Assembly (NCBI RefSeq): GCF_900188035.1
Contig: NZ_FZNN01000006.1
Location: 166,210 to 230,209 of the forward strand
Direction of reading: 5' to 3'
Length of the DNA: 64,000 nucleotides
Origin: Puniceibacterium sediminis
Lineage (GTDB): Bacteria; Pseudomonadota; Alphaproteobacteria; Rhodobacterales; Rhodobacteraceae
Part shown: positions 55,538 to 62,517 of the stretch, piece after piece
Layout: the number at the start of each line of letters is the position of its first letter
Position numbering within the stretch: position 1 is the first letter of the stretch
Made by a program: the position numbers and the translations under genes
Notes under the pieces: model-generated
What the model saw: only the letters and a program-made list of their open reading frames with translations
Told to the model about the DNA's origin: nothing
Database searches by the model: none

Positions 55538-56213
55538 GGCGCGCCGCACCGGCACCCGCATCGTCTCCCTTGGGATTGGCACCATCGTCGCGCTGCTGCT
55601 GGCGGCGGGCATCGTGCTGCTGCTGACCCTTCCGGACGCCGACGCTTTCAACACCCGTGTCGAACGGCTGTTCGTGGAAAACAACGATCTCACCGCTCAG
55701 GCCGAAATCAAGCTGCTCGAAATCCTCGCGCAAAGCGGCACCGCCTTTGCCGAAACGCTGGCAAGCTACCGCATGGTGATCTTCGTGCTGCTGGTCTTTG
55801 CCACGGCGCTGATGGTTGCCGCACTGGTCTTTCTGGTGATGCTGGTCACGATGAACCGCCGCATGGCCCAGATCGAACGCTCGGGCATTCAGGTCAGTTC
55901 GCTGATCATCAACCGCGAAGAAAACACCGTCTATCTCAACACCATGGGGTTCAAGCTGACGGAGGCGATGATGGAAACCATATCCGTTCTGGCCGAGGCG
56001 CGGATGGACGACGAAATGCTGACCGGCGCCCAGATCGAGGCGGTGATTTCCGGCCGCCCCGAACCCGATTGCGACGAATCCGCCGGCGCAACCCGGATCA
56101 AACGCCTGCGCGACGGTCTGGGCAATCAGCTAGTGACCGAACTTCTGGTCAAGAACATCACGCGCAAGGGCTATATGCTCGCCATCGACAAGGGCGTGAT
56201 CGAAGTCATGTGA
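55509..56213 (+). CDS. Two-TM membrane protein with C-terminal OmpR-like winged helix
   Basis: A 234-residue protein. TM1 spans about 18-41 (IVSLGIGTIVALLLAAGIVL), a ~45-residue periplasmic loop follows, TM2 spans about 88-114, and the rest is cytoplasmic. Residues ~132-232 follow the OmpR/PhoB winged-helix plan: first strands INREENTVYLNTMGFKLTE, helix AMMETISVLAEARMDDEM, then ATRIKRLRDGLGNQ (the recognition-helix position) and the wing KNITRKGYMLA (compare VRGVGYRL in OmpR). ToxR/CadC proteins have this domain before the TM; here the order is reversed. A GTG start at 55509 overlaps the small secreted protein gene. Function as a membrane-bound regulator is inferred. Confidence 0.75.
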   Translation: MPDNTSSASEARRTGTRIVSLGIGTIVALLLAAGIVLLLTLPDADAFNTRVERLFVENNDLTAQAEIKLLEILAQSGTAFAETLASYRMVIFVLLVFATALMVAALVFLVMLVTMNRRMAQIERSGIQVSSLIINREENTVYLNTMGFKLTEAMMETISVLAEARMDDEMLTGAQIEAVISGRPEPDCDESAGATRIKRLRDGLGNQLVTELLVKNITRKGYMLAIDKGVIEVM

Positions 56214-56357
56214 GGCCGACAGGATAAGCCTCAGCACCCCGACATCCACGCGATCCATGGCGGCGTGGACACAAAAACTGCCAACGACAGCCAATGTCTG
56301 CGCAAAGTTTTTTTTGATCTTTTTCATCGTCGCGCGTCTGGCTTCGCGCACGAAAAA

Positions 56358-56378
56358 GCCCACCTCAAAGAGGCGGGC
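56358..56378 (-). terminator. Terminator of the AAA+ ATPase unit
   Basis: A 9-bp stem (GCCCACCTC / GAGGCGGGC, one A-C mismatch) with an AAA loop; on the minus strand it is followed by TTTTTCG. It lies 33 bases beyond the stop of the 82-residue ORF. The rest of 56214-56410 shows nothing convincing. Confidence 0.7.
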
Positions 56379-56410
56379 CATGAAGTCTTGGTCATCGGAT
56401 ACGACCGGTA

Positions 56411-56659
56411 TCAGTCGTCGAGGGCTTTCATGAACGGATCATCTTTTCGGTACAGCGTCCTGTAATCACTATGGCTGAACGGCGTAGCCACCCGGGAAAC
56501 CATGGTCTTGCCCACCCACCAGTCCGTGAAGTGATCCCGGATCAGGGTGTCCGCGCCGGCGTCTTGGGATGCCGCGACCGCGCCCTTCGTGACCACAATC
56601 AACAGACCCCACCGCGAAGCCGCAGCCGCGACCAGCCGGTTGAAGAAATCCTGAGTCAT
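56411..56659 (-). CDS. Hypothetical protein (82 residues)
   Basis: An 82-residue ORF of unknown function: MTQDFFNRLVAAAASRWGLL, a mildly hydrophobic central part and an acidic end DDPFMKALDD. It has no clear ribosome site, and the frame stays open upstream for many codons without a start. A terminator follows at the expected distance, and it lies on the same strand as the AAA+ ATPase gene, so it may be the last cistron of that unit or a degraded remnant. Confidence 0.45.
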   Translation of the reverse strand: MTQDFFNRLVAAAASRWGLLIVVTKGAVAASQDAGADTLIRDHFTDWWVGKTMVSRVATPFSHSDYRTLYRKDDPFMKALDD

Positions 56660-56669
56660 CAGGTCAGCG

Positions 56670-56753
56670 TCAACGTCGACACCGGCCCGAAGGGCATGCC
56701 CGTGCCGTTGTGCGGTGTGTACCGGAGGTATACTTTCTTTGCTTTCTAACCAC
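56670..56753 (-). CDS. Candidate micro-ORF (27 residues, basic)
   Basis: A GTG at 56753, preceded by TGGGGGAAA, opens a 27-residue basic peptide (VVRKQRKYTSGTHRTTARAC ...RR). It overlaps the end of the 52-residue ORF (GTGGTTAG). The ribosome-site-like stretch and overlap are suggestive only. Confidence 0.2.
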   Translation of the reverse strand: MVRKQRKYTSGTHRTTARACPSGRCRR

Positions 56754-56904
56754 TTTCCCCCAGATATTGTAATGTCGGCTGGGAACGGTCTGACAGCTGG
56801 GCTTTTGAAATATTTCGAAGCACTGAAAGATGGCCATGAAGCGCCAAGCGGGAGGGCTTCCAGCCATGAACACCATGGCGCAGCTTGTGCTCAGCTGGCA
56901 TCAT
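56746..56904 (-). CDS. Candidate small ORF coupled to the AAA+ ATPase gene (52 residues)
   Basis: The AAA+ stop codon overlaps an ATG (ATGA), opening a 52-residue frame beginning MMPAEHKLRHGVHGW and ending LQYLGESG. The classic translational-coupling overlap is the only support; composition is His/Arg/Leu-rich and no family is recognised. Confidence 0.35.
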   Translation of the reverse strand: MMPAEHKLRHGVHGWKPSRLALHGHLSVLRNISKAQLSDRSQPTLQYLGESG

Positions 56905-57995
56905 TGTAGCAGCTGCCGGTGCGTTTGAAGTTCGACGTGATCCAACATTCGACTGACCGTCCGCAAGCTCGGCGTGCGACCTGCAGCTATCGCCCGCTGG
57001 ATTGCGTCCGACGTGGCGTCGATGGCTACTCGTGGCAGGCCCCGTCCAGTGCCCTGCGCCTCGACAAAGATCCGCAGCTGCGATCCTGTAAGATCCGGCA
57101 GATCGAGCACGATGCAGCGACTGATCAGAGGCGCGGGCAACCCCCACCGGCTGTTGGCAGTCATCACCCAGTTCACCCAGGACATGCCGCAACGGATTTG
57201 ATAGTAAGGACATTCCCAGGTTTCGGCTGTCATACGCTCCAGAAGCGGTAGCAAGGCATCGGTCAGCGTATGACGCGATCCCTGGTTCGACTGGACATCT
57301 CCGGATTTCTCCACCTCGTCGATGATCACGATGGGCCCGGCATGCCGCTCGCGCAGGGCGGTCTGCATCAGCTTGCCGGGGCTCGCACTACCCCAGCCAC
57401 GTTGCGCGCCGCCCAGGGAGAAGGCCGCCGACTCACCCGTGGCATCGATGGAGGTGGTGGGCACCTCGAGATGATGCGCAAGGCGGCGCGCCCAGTAGCT
57501 CTTGCCGATCCCAGGGGATCCGACCAGCACAAGTGGATCGAAACGTAGGCCGAGCAGCCCTCTACGGGCGGAAGCTCTCAGGCCATGCCAGACGACTTCC
57601 GTTGCCGGGGCCATCCAGGGCATCTCTGCGTGCAGCGCGGCCGCGATCTCGTCCGCCTCATGTTCGGTCACGATCCGGGCAACCGGCAGACCACCGCGCA
57701 AAGGCGTCAATAACGCCTCGTCGCGCTGAGGCAGATGCTGAGTACCTGTCGAGTTGTGCAGGCGCTCAAGATACCGCATGGCCCTACGCTTGATCCTGAT
57801 GGTATCGACGTCGGTGATTAGATCATATCTGCTCTGCGCTCTTCCCGCGGTCATCCTGTCAGGTTCACGCTGGTTCAGCTCCATTCGGATCTCGCGGAGC
57901 TTCTGCGTGAGCCGTTCGGTCAGATCAGACAGGCGCGGGATGTTGTCGATGAATTTGATTGTGCTGAACGGGATCGTGGAGGTCGCACGAGTCAT
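56901..57995 (-). CDS. Lon-type AAA+ ATPase without protease domain
   Basis: A 364-residue AAA+ protein. The first ~130 residues are helical (LTERLTQKLREIRMELNQRE). The ATPase core has Walker A VGSPGIGKSYWARRLA at 158-173, a Lon-type GGAQRGWGSASPGKLMQTAL at 195-214, Walker B PIVIIDEVEKSG at 221-232, sensor 1 VMTAN at 277-281 and an arginine-finger region PAPLISRC near 287-294. The spacing matches Lon's ATPase module, but no serine-lysine protease domain follows; the protein ends at HRQLLQ. It could be a stand-alone remodelling motor acting with another protein. ATG at 57995 follows AAAGGACTCCGCC. Confidence 0.82.
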   Translation of the reverse strand: MTRATSTIPFSTIKFIDNIPRLSDLTERLTQKLREIRMELNQREPDRMTAGRAQSRYDLITDVDTIRIKRRAMRYLERLHNSTGTQHLPQRDEALLTPLRGGLPVARIVTEHEADEIAAALHAEMPWMAPATEVVWHGLRASARRGLLGLRFDPLVLVGSPGIGKSYWARRLAHHLEVPTTSIDATGESAAFSLGGAQRGWGSASPGKLMQTALRERHAGPIVIIDEVEKSGDVQSNQGSRHTLTDALLPLLERMTAETWECPYYQIRCGMSWVNWVMTANSRWGLPAPLISRCIVLDLPDLTGSQLRIFVEAQGTGRGLPRVAIDATSDAIQRAIAAGRTPSLRTVSRMLDHVELQTHRQLLQ

Positions 57996-58073
57996 GGCGG
58001 AGTCCTTTCAAGGCGCCGGACCAACGCCGCGGCGGTGCTCTCGGGCCGGCCAGGCCTGAAAGACGAGGGATGA

Positions 58074-58089
58074 AAGGTTCCGGAACCTT
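58074..58089. promoter_or_regulatory. Perfect 16-bp palindrome upstream of the AAA+ gene (candidate operator)
   Basis: AAGGTTCCGGAACCTT at 58074-58089 is a perfect palindrome about 80 bases upstream of the AAA+ start. On the same strand a TTGACA (complement of 58122-58127) lies about 33 bases further upstream, so the palindrome would sit just past a promoter whose -10 box (TCACTG region) is weak. This layout is typical of a repressor site. Confidence 0.45.
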
Positions 58090-58238
58090 GGTGCCACTCA
58101 GTGAAAGGAAATCGATCTGCCTGTCAAATCGGCGCAAAAGAGGCCGGTACAGGCAAAGTCTTCGACCGGCTGAAACAAACCTCAAATGCCTGAAATAAAA
58201 AGATAAAACTCGATTCTTCTGGCATCTTGGGCATTGCC

Positions 58239-58280
58239 TTGCGCAGGCTATTGCTTGCTTTTGCGCAGACATTGGCTTTC
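58239..58280. repeat. Imperfect direct repeat beside the attachment site
   Basis: TTGCGCAGGCTATTGCTTGC (58239-58258) and TTGCGCAGACATTGGCTTTC (58261-58280) are two imperfect copies with a 22-base period, ending about 20 bases from the tRNA fragment. Their place just outside the attachment core suggests possible integrase or accessory-protein binding sites. Confidence 0.4.
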
Positions 58281-58298
58281 TTTGGCAGAATGTCTGAC

Positions 58299-58343
58299 TG
58301 GTGATCCCGGCAGGATTCGAACCTGCAACCTGCCCCTTAGGAG
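58299..58343 (-). other. 3' fragment of tRNA-Arg(CCU); presumed island attachment site
   Basis: On the minus strand the 45 bases read from the anticodon loop to the CCA end of a tRNA: CTCCTAA (loop with anticodon CCT), the T arm GCAGG-TTCGAAT-CCTGC, the acceptor CGGGATC, then ACCA. The 5' half of the tRNA is absent on the upstream side, where the integrase gene ends 26 bases away. Duplicated 3' ends of tRNA genes mark integration by tyrosine integrases. The intact gene should lie at the far end of the element, which by orientation is to the right, outside this window. Confidence 0.85.
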
Positions 58344-58368
58344 CGAGATGGTGTTTTTACTTATACGT

Positions 58369-59613
58369 TTAAAAACAAGGCTTTGAGGTTCTTATATTGT
58401 CATCATTTTGTGTCATTTTGCGGTATTTTGTTCCGTTTCGTTCCGGGCGCTTGCCAAGCTGAGCAATCTTTGCCAACGCGTCCTCTTGGAAGTCCGGGTG
58501 CAAATGGAGGTAGTTCGCTTTGATGGTCTCGTATGTCGTGCTAAAATACTCAGCCGCAAGCATGGGGTCACCGCCGCCTGAAATGTAGAGAGTGATCGCA
58601 GTGTGTTTCAGCCCGTGCGGAGTGATCCGCTCAATCCCCAAGCGCTTGCATGCTCCATCGAGCGCTTGGCCTATATCGCCAACTGGATGGCCCGGCCTTC
58701 TCGGATGCTCGACAAGATAAACCTGACCAGGAAAGAGGCGATTCCATCGTTTGAGCGCCGACATAATCTTGTCAGGGACCCTATGTGGCTCGCGCCTCTT
58801 TTTGGTAATCTGCTCACGCGAACCACGCCGATACCAAATTTCATTTTGCATATCGACCCATGGGTTATCTTCACGCTTTTTCCTCGTCGTCTTCGCTACG
58901 GTTGCAAATCGAGATCCAGTGTAGAGCAGCAGAAGAAACAACCTCGCTGCATGCTTCGTCCTACCGGGAGATCGGTGCTTGGTTCCATCCCGGGCCGTAC
59001 TTGGCGCGCCTCGCCACAGTTCCCGCAAGATTTTCGCTGCTTCATCTCGCGTCAGTGACCTGTCTTTCGGAGGTGTTTCGTTTGGGAGCACAACGGTTGG
59101 CATTGAGCCGAGCAGAATGCCGTCGGCCTGGGCGAACTTTACTGCAGCTCTAAGTGTCGTCAGGTCGCGACGCGCCGTCGACTGTGAAATAATTGCCTTC
59201 GACATGGATGTGGCGCGTGTTTTTAGGTGTTGCTTTCGCAAACCTCCGTTCATCCGCCACTTAGTGTATTCTGCACATGAGATACGATTGATTTGCGCTG
59301 CCGTCTTACCCGTCCAAAACGGCGACAGCGCCTCTATAGCATCGGCCAGGAGCTGCGGTTTCGCTACGGAGTCTGCCTTGGCCTCAGCGTAGCGATAGAC
59401 CAGATCCATGACTGGCGTCGAATCCGTTGGGCGCGGCGCGGCTGATCCGAGCCTCTCGAGGATCAGTTCATCTGCAAGCGCTTGGTTCGCAGCTTCGAGA
59501 TCAGCTTGGCCTCGTAGCCCGAGACGGCGGCGGGTGCCATCGGATTTGAAGATGCGCCAGTCGCCTGATTTGGGGTCCATGAGGACGCGGGTCGGCTTCC
59601 TTGGTCTGGGCAT
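58369..59613 (-). CDS. Tyrosine-type integrase of a tRNA-Arg island
   Basis: A 414-residue site-specific recombinase. The N-terminal part (about 1-60) has beta-rich arm-binding character, a SAM-like core-binding domain lies near 65-185, and the catalytic domain follows. Conserved Arg is R235 (LLYTGSRFATVAK); the beta-strand lysine is near 272; box II reads TPHGLKHTAITLYISGG, with Lys336 where most family members have Arg; the nucleophile Tyr is likely Y368 (ANYLHLHP). It ends 26 bases from the tRNA-Arg fragment, which is its probable attachment site. An ATG at 59613 is used; no excisionase is identified with certainty. Confidence 0.9.
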   Translation of the reverse strand: MPRPRKPTRVLMDPKSGDWRIFKSDGTRRRLGLRGQADLEAANQALADELILERLGSAAPRPTDSTPVMDLVYRYAEAKADSVAKPQLLADAIEALSPFWTGKTAAQINRISCAEYTKWRMNGGLRKQHLKTRATSMSKAIISQSTARRDLTTLRAAVKFAQADGILLGSMPTVVLPNETPPKDRSLTRDEAAKILRELWRGAPSTARDGTKHRSPGRTKHAARLFLLLLYTGSRFATVAKTTRKKREDNPWVDMQNEIWYRRGSREQITKKRREPHRVPDKIMSALKRWNRLFPGQVYLVEHPRRPGHPVGDIGQALDGACKRLGIERITPHGLKHTAITLYISGGGDPMLAAEYFSTTYETIKANYLHLHPDFQEDALAKIAQLGKRPERNGTKYRKMTQNDDNIRTSKPCF

Positions 59614-59625
59614 TTCAGATACTCG

Positions 59626-60978
59626 TCAATCATGTCTCGGTGAATACGGTATGCCTTGCGCGCAGGTGTTTGGACAGGCGGGCAGCGTGCCGGCTTTGCG
59701 GCGCCGAAAATAGGTGGCGCGCGAAAATCCGTACGCCCTCCAGGGCGCAGATCTTTCCAGGGAGTTTTCCTCGTACTCCGCGCGCGGTTTTGCCCCGGCA
59801 ACCCGGCGCTTTGCGCATTGCGCGGCAAGCTTGCGACGGCGGCGCTCCACATCGGAAATCGCCTGCTCCAGGTTGAGCGCTTGCGCCATCTGATCGGTTA
59901 CGCCCAGCATGTCGGCGATTGTGGAGCCGCGATAGTAATATCGACGTTCCTGTCCCGGGCGGTTTTGCCGAACGGCATGGCGGGCGACAGACAGGACCTC
60001 GCGCTGCGACAGGCCGGGCGTCGATTGCCGGGCGAGATCAAGCAGTTCGGCCTCCAGATCAACGTCGGGACGACTATGCGCCAGGGCCGTCGCGCAGAGG
60101 TGCAGCCAGTTGTTGCGCATACCGACGGGGATTGAGCCATAATAATGGTCGCGGATTTTTTGCAGGTCCTGGAAGATCAAACCGAAACGTTGCCGCGCAG
60201 AGAGACCTTGCGGCATTGCCTGGCCAGACGCGTTGCGACGCGGCTGCTTGTTCTTTTTCCTGGACAGAAGCTCTTTTCGCGTTGGTCTCCCGACGGCACC
60301 AAAGATCTGATCAGCGAGGGGACTAAAGGCAACCCTAAGGCCCGTCCCGCCGATGACGCGGACCTCTCGCCCTGATTTTTCGTTTAATGTTCCAGGCAGG
60401 CGAAACACGCGCACGGCGTCCCGACAAGCAGCGTCAGCTCCAAAAGGCCGACCAAACTCGATGAGCGCATCCATAGCCGCTTGCCACCGCGGCAGAGCTT
60501 TTGCTGGCATCTCATCGATGAGCCAGATCAGGGCGAGTCCGCGCCCTGTGCTGATGCAGATTGACGGCAAGACAATGCCTTGCATTTGCAGCCTGGCGGA
60601 AATGGCGTCGCGCACGTCCTCTGCGGATTGACCTCGCCAGCTTGAGTGTGTGTGAAAGTCGAGATCGAGGTAAAGCGCATTGAGAGCGGCCAGCTTGTCG
60701 CCACGGCGTCGTCCCCAAAACCTGTTGAGCGTCACATAGCTTGAGCAGTCGAGCCAGCTGGGGAGATGCAGGCAAAATTCTTCGGCGCTGCCGACTCTCG
60801 TCGCGGTTGGGTCGGTGGATTCCGGGCAGCCATCTCCTGAGCCCCCAGGGCAGAGGTCTTTTACAAAGAGGTTCGGCAATCCACGCGCGTCGGCGGGGTG
60901 CAGCAGCCTCAGGAATGCTTCGGGAGCCAAACCGGCAAGCTGGCAAGGAGTGATCGTATCTGATCGGACATGTCTCAT
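59626..60978 (-). CDS. Primase-polymerase-like (AEP superfamily) replication protein
   Basis: A 450-residue protein with archaeo-eukaryotic-primase motifs: ALYLDLDFHTH (D105/D107, metal-binding hDhD), ICISTGRGLALIWLIDEMP at about 140-158 (motif II position) and VRVFRLPGTLNEKSGREV near 189-206 (motif III RhPGthN). This pattern is typical of the Prim-Pol modules of plasmids, phages and integrative elements. A helical domain and a C-terminal HTH-like YGFSRATYFRRRKAGTLP follow. No helicase domain is fused. Start: ATG at 60978 (a TTG at 60987 is also possible). It is followed within 13 bases by the integrase gene. Confidence 0.75.
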   Translation of the reverse strand: MRHVRSDTITPCQLAGLAPEAFLRLLHPADARGLPNLFVKDLCPGGSGDGCPESTDPTATRVGSAEEFCLHLPSWLDCSSYVTLNRFWGRRRGDKLAALNALYLDLDFHTHSSWRGQSAEDVRDAISARLQMQGIVLPSICISTGRGLALIWLIDEMPAKALPRWQAAMDALIEFGRPFGADAACRDAVRVFRLPGTLNEKSGREVRVIGGTGLRVAFSPLADQIFGAVGRPTRKELLSRKKNKQPRRNASGQAMPQGLSARQRFGLIFQDLQKIRDHYYGSIPVGMRNNWLHLCATALAHSRPDVDLEAELLDLARQSTPGLSQREVLSVARHAVRQNRPGQERRYYYRGSTIADMLGVTDQMAQALNLEQAISDVERRRRKLAAQCAKRRVAGAKPRAEYEENSLERSAPWRAYGFSRATYFRRRKAGTLPACPNTCAQGIPYSPRHD

Positions 60979-61004
60979 CTCGAGCAATTGCGCTCGTCGA
61001 GATG
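60976..61004. repeat. Palindrome spanning two divergent start codons
   Basis: An imperfect inverted repeat, CATCTCGAGC ... GCTCG-TCGAGATG, centred near 60990. Its left end contains the minus-strand ATG of the primase-like gene and its right end a plus-strand ATG of a 58-residue ORF. It could be an operator or an element for DNA replication; it could also be chance. Confidence 0.4.
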
Positions 61005-61178
61005 CAGTCCAAAATTTTCAGGGAAAAATACTTCAGGCTGGAAGAGGTCGCTTCCGCCGTCAATCGGCCTCGGTCAATAGAAACTGCAATGTACATGGCG
61101 GGCGAACCTTTGCAACGCCAAGGCGAACGACCGCGAAGCGCAGATAGCACCCTTTGTAAACTCAGCCTTATGACTTGA
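61002..61178 (+). CDS. Candidate small ORF divergent from the primase gene (58 residues)
   Basis: A 58-residue frame beginning MQSKIFREKYFRLEEVASAV, Arg/Glu-rich, with no recognisable family and no ribosome site. Support is only position: it starts divergent from the primase-like gene across a palindrome, where elements often carry a small regulator. Confidence 0.25.
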   Translation: MQSKIFREKYFRLEEVASAVNRPRSIETAMYMAGEPLQRQGERPRSADSTLCKLSLMT

Positions 61179-61256
61179 TCCGGCGACGTTTCATGCTGCG
61201 ATGCCGCGCGGAGAAGCGGATGGGGTGGATGGCTCCTGCTCCCACCGGCGTCGGAA

Positions 61257-61710
61257 TGCGCCATCACCGGGCTGACGGCGCTGGTGTTCTTCCTGCCTTC
61301 CTTCTTTGCCGGGGTGCCTGCACCGGTACTTGCGCAGATCGCTGTCACGACCGCGCACAGAACCGGCCCCGCGCTTGGCGCGATGTTCGCCTCTGGCGCC
61401 ATAGGCGCAATCGCGGGCACGTTGCTCGCTGGCTTTGTGTTCATCTCCTGGCTCGGATCGTCCGCGACACTGGGTGTGGTCACGGGTGTGTACGTCGCTA
61501 CGGGGTTCCTTTTCCTCTGGCTGGGGCGCGCACGGGGGCGAGCTATCGCCATGGCCACAGGACTTGTGGCGATGGTCCTTGCCGGGCTGGCGTTGACCGC
61601 ACCAAAGACCTGCGACCGCGAAAGCCGCTATTTCTGTCTGCGCATGGAGGATGTTTCAGCCGATCCAGCCCGGCCCGTACACCTGATGGTGATCGATCAC
61701 CTCGCGCATG
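61257..61710 (+). pseudogene. Fragment of a fused MFS/spermidine synthase-like membrane protein
   Basis: The frame at 61257-61710 reads like the second half of the membrane domain of a fused MFS-spermidine synthase protein: ITGLTALVFFLPSFFAGVPA, GPALGAMFASGAIGAIAGTL and a later TM helix, then DRESRYFCLRMEDVS and VHLMVIDHLAHGIS. There is no proper start (only a GTG inside the hydrophobic stretch at 61284), the N-terminal half is missing, and the similarity ends after HGIS, where the catalytic part should continue. I read it as a remnant of a chromosomal gene disrupted near the element. Confidence 0.65.
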
Positions 61711-61929
61711 GCATCAGCGCGCGCCGCACCCGGATTTCACGAGTTATCAGAGTTGCGCAAAGATCAGAGCAAGACCGTATGTTGTCGTTCCGGATTTGGC
61801 CCCGCAGGGCTTGCCCTGCCTTGGGGATCCTTGGCGTTCTGGTTGTCGCACAGCGACCCTGAAAAAAGCCATGCGAGAGGTTTGTTCCGAGTCTTACCGG
61901 ACGCACCGATATCCTTGTCACGATGGAGG

Positions 61930-61951
61930 GGCCGTGTATTTCCACACGGCC
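61930..61951 (+). other. Hairpin upstream of the 65-residue protein gene
   Basis: A perfect 8-bp stem (GGCCGTGT / ACACGGCC) with a 6-base loop, 40 bases before the start at 61992. No U-run. It may be an RNA leader structure or operator. A second 8-bp hairpin of related sequence (CCGTGGCC / GGCCACGG) lies at 62208-62237, after the same gene. Confidence 0.35.
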
Positions 61952-61991
61952 GTTCTCAGCGACTGACTGAAACAACAATCTGAGGAAAACC

Positions 61992-62189
61992 ATGCTCGAT
62001 CATATCTCTGACCAAACCGCCCGCGCCTGTCTTGAAGCCCTGGTGCAGCTTCGCCGCGAAAATGACAACGCTGCCATCCTGTCCTTCGTCGCCGGGCTCG
62101 AAGACGCTGTAGACGGTCCAATGGCAGACATGATGCTTGGGATGCTCGCGCAGCTTGGCAAAGCGGCCGGTTCAGGCTCTCAGGGCTGA
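61992..62189 (+). CDS. Small hypothetical protein (65 residues) with strong ribosome site
   Basis: A 65-residue protein, MLDHISDQTARACLEALVQL and onward, acidic and helical (ENDNAAILSFVAGLEDAVD, MADMMLGMLAQLGKAAG). The start is well supported: TGAGGAAAACC lies immediately before the ATG. No family is recognised; small helical proteins of this kind often act as regulators or antitoxins, but no evidence links it to a partner. Hairpins flank it on both sides. Confidence 0.6.
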   Translation: MLDHISDQTARACLEALVQLRRENDNAAILSFVAGLEDAVDGPMADMMLGMLAQLGKAAGSGSQG

Positions 62190-62517
62190 TCTCCGTCATC
62201 ATGCTCCCCGTGGCCTCGATCTTTGAGAGGGCCACGGCCGACATTTGCATGAGGTCCGGCGCAGAACAGTCAACGAGAGAGAACTAAGTGCACCACATCT
62301 CGAGCGTTGCGACCGTATTCAGAGCGTGGGTGCGCGTTTTCTCCAAGCCAATTCGTTGGCAGAGCGCCCTATGACGCGAAATGTTCGGCGTGAACGACCG
62401 TTGCGCTGGCTCGGTCTGCAACGCCGAGTGCCGGTGGATTGCGAATGTCAGGTCCAGACATTGGAAAGTTTCATCTTGAGCGACATCTGCGTGTGATGAT
62501 TTCACTGTCCGGGGCTG
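62190..62517. other. Non-coding or decayed stretch between small gene and TPR gene
   Basis: About 330 bases. It contains the 8-bp hairpin at 62208-62237 and short open frames on both strands (for example about 62245-62496 plus and 62284-62505 minus) with no similarity and no good ribosome site. I regard it as spacer or gene remnant. Confidence 0.4.

Noticed and set aside
56130..56381. Small minus-strand frame starting MKKIKKNFAQTLAVVG
   Set aside because: Mostly antisense to the end of the winged-helix gene, no ribosome site, and its start lies at a terminator.
58299..58600. tRNA-Arg(CCU) interrupted by a group I intron, as in Agrobacterium
   Set aside because: No 5' tRNA half is found within intron distance upstream, and an integrase gene lies there instead; an attachment-site fragment explains it.
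60512..61558. Open frame of 348 codons on the minus strand across the primase start
   Set aside because: Overlaps the primase-like gene in another frame, has Pro/Ser/Arg-rich composition and no motifs.
62245..62505. Two overlapping short frames on opposite strands
   Set aside because: No ribosome sites, no family similarity, and they overlap each other; treated as spacer.
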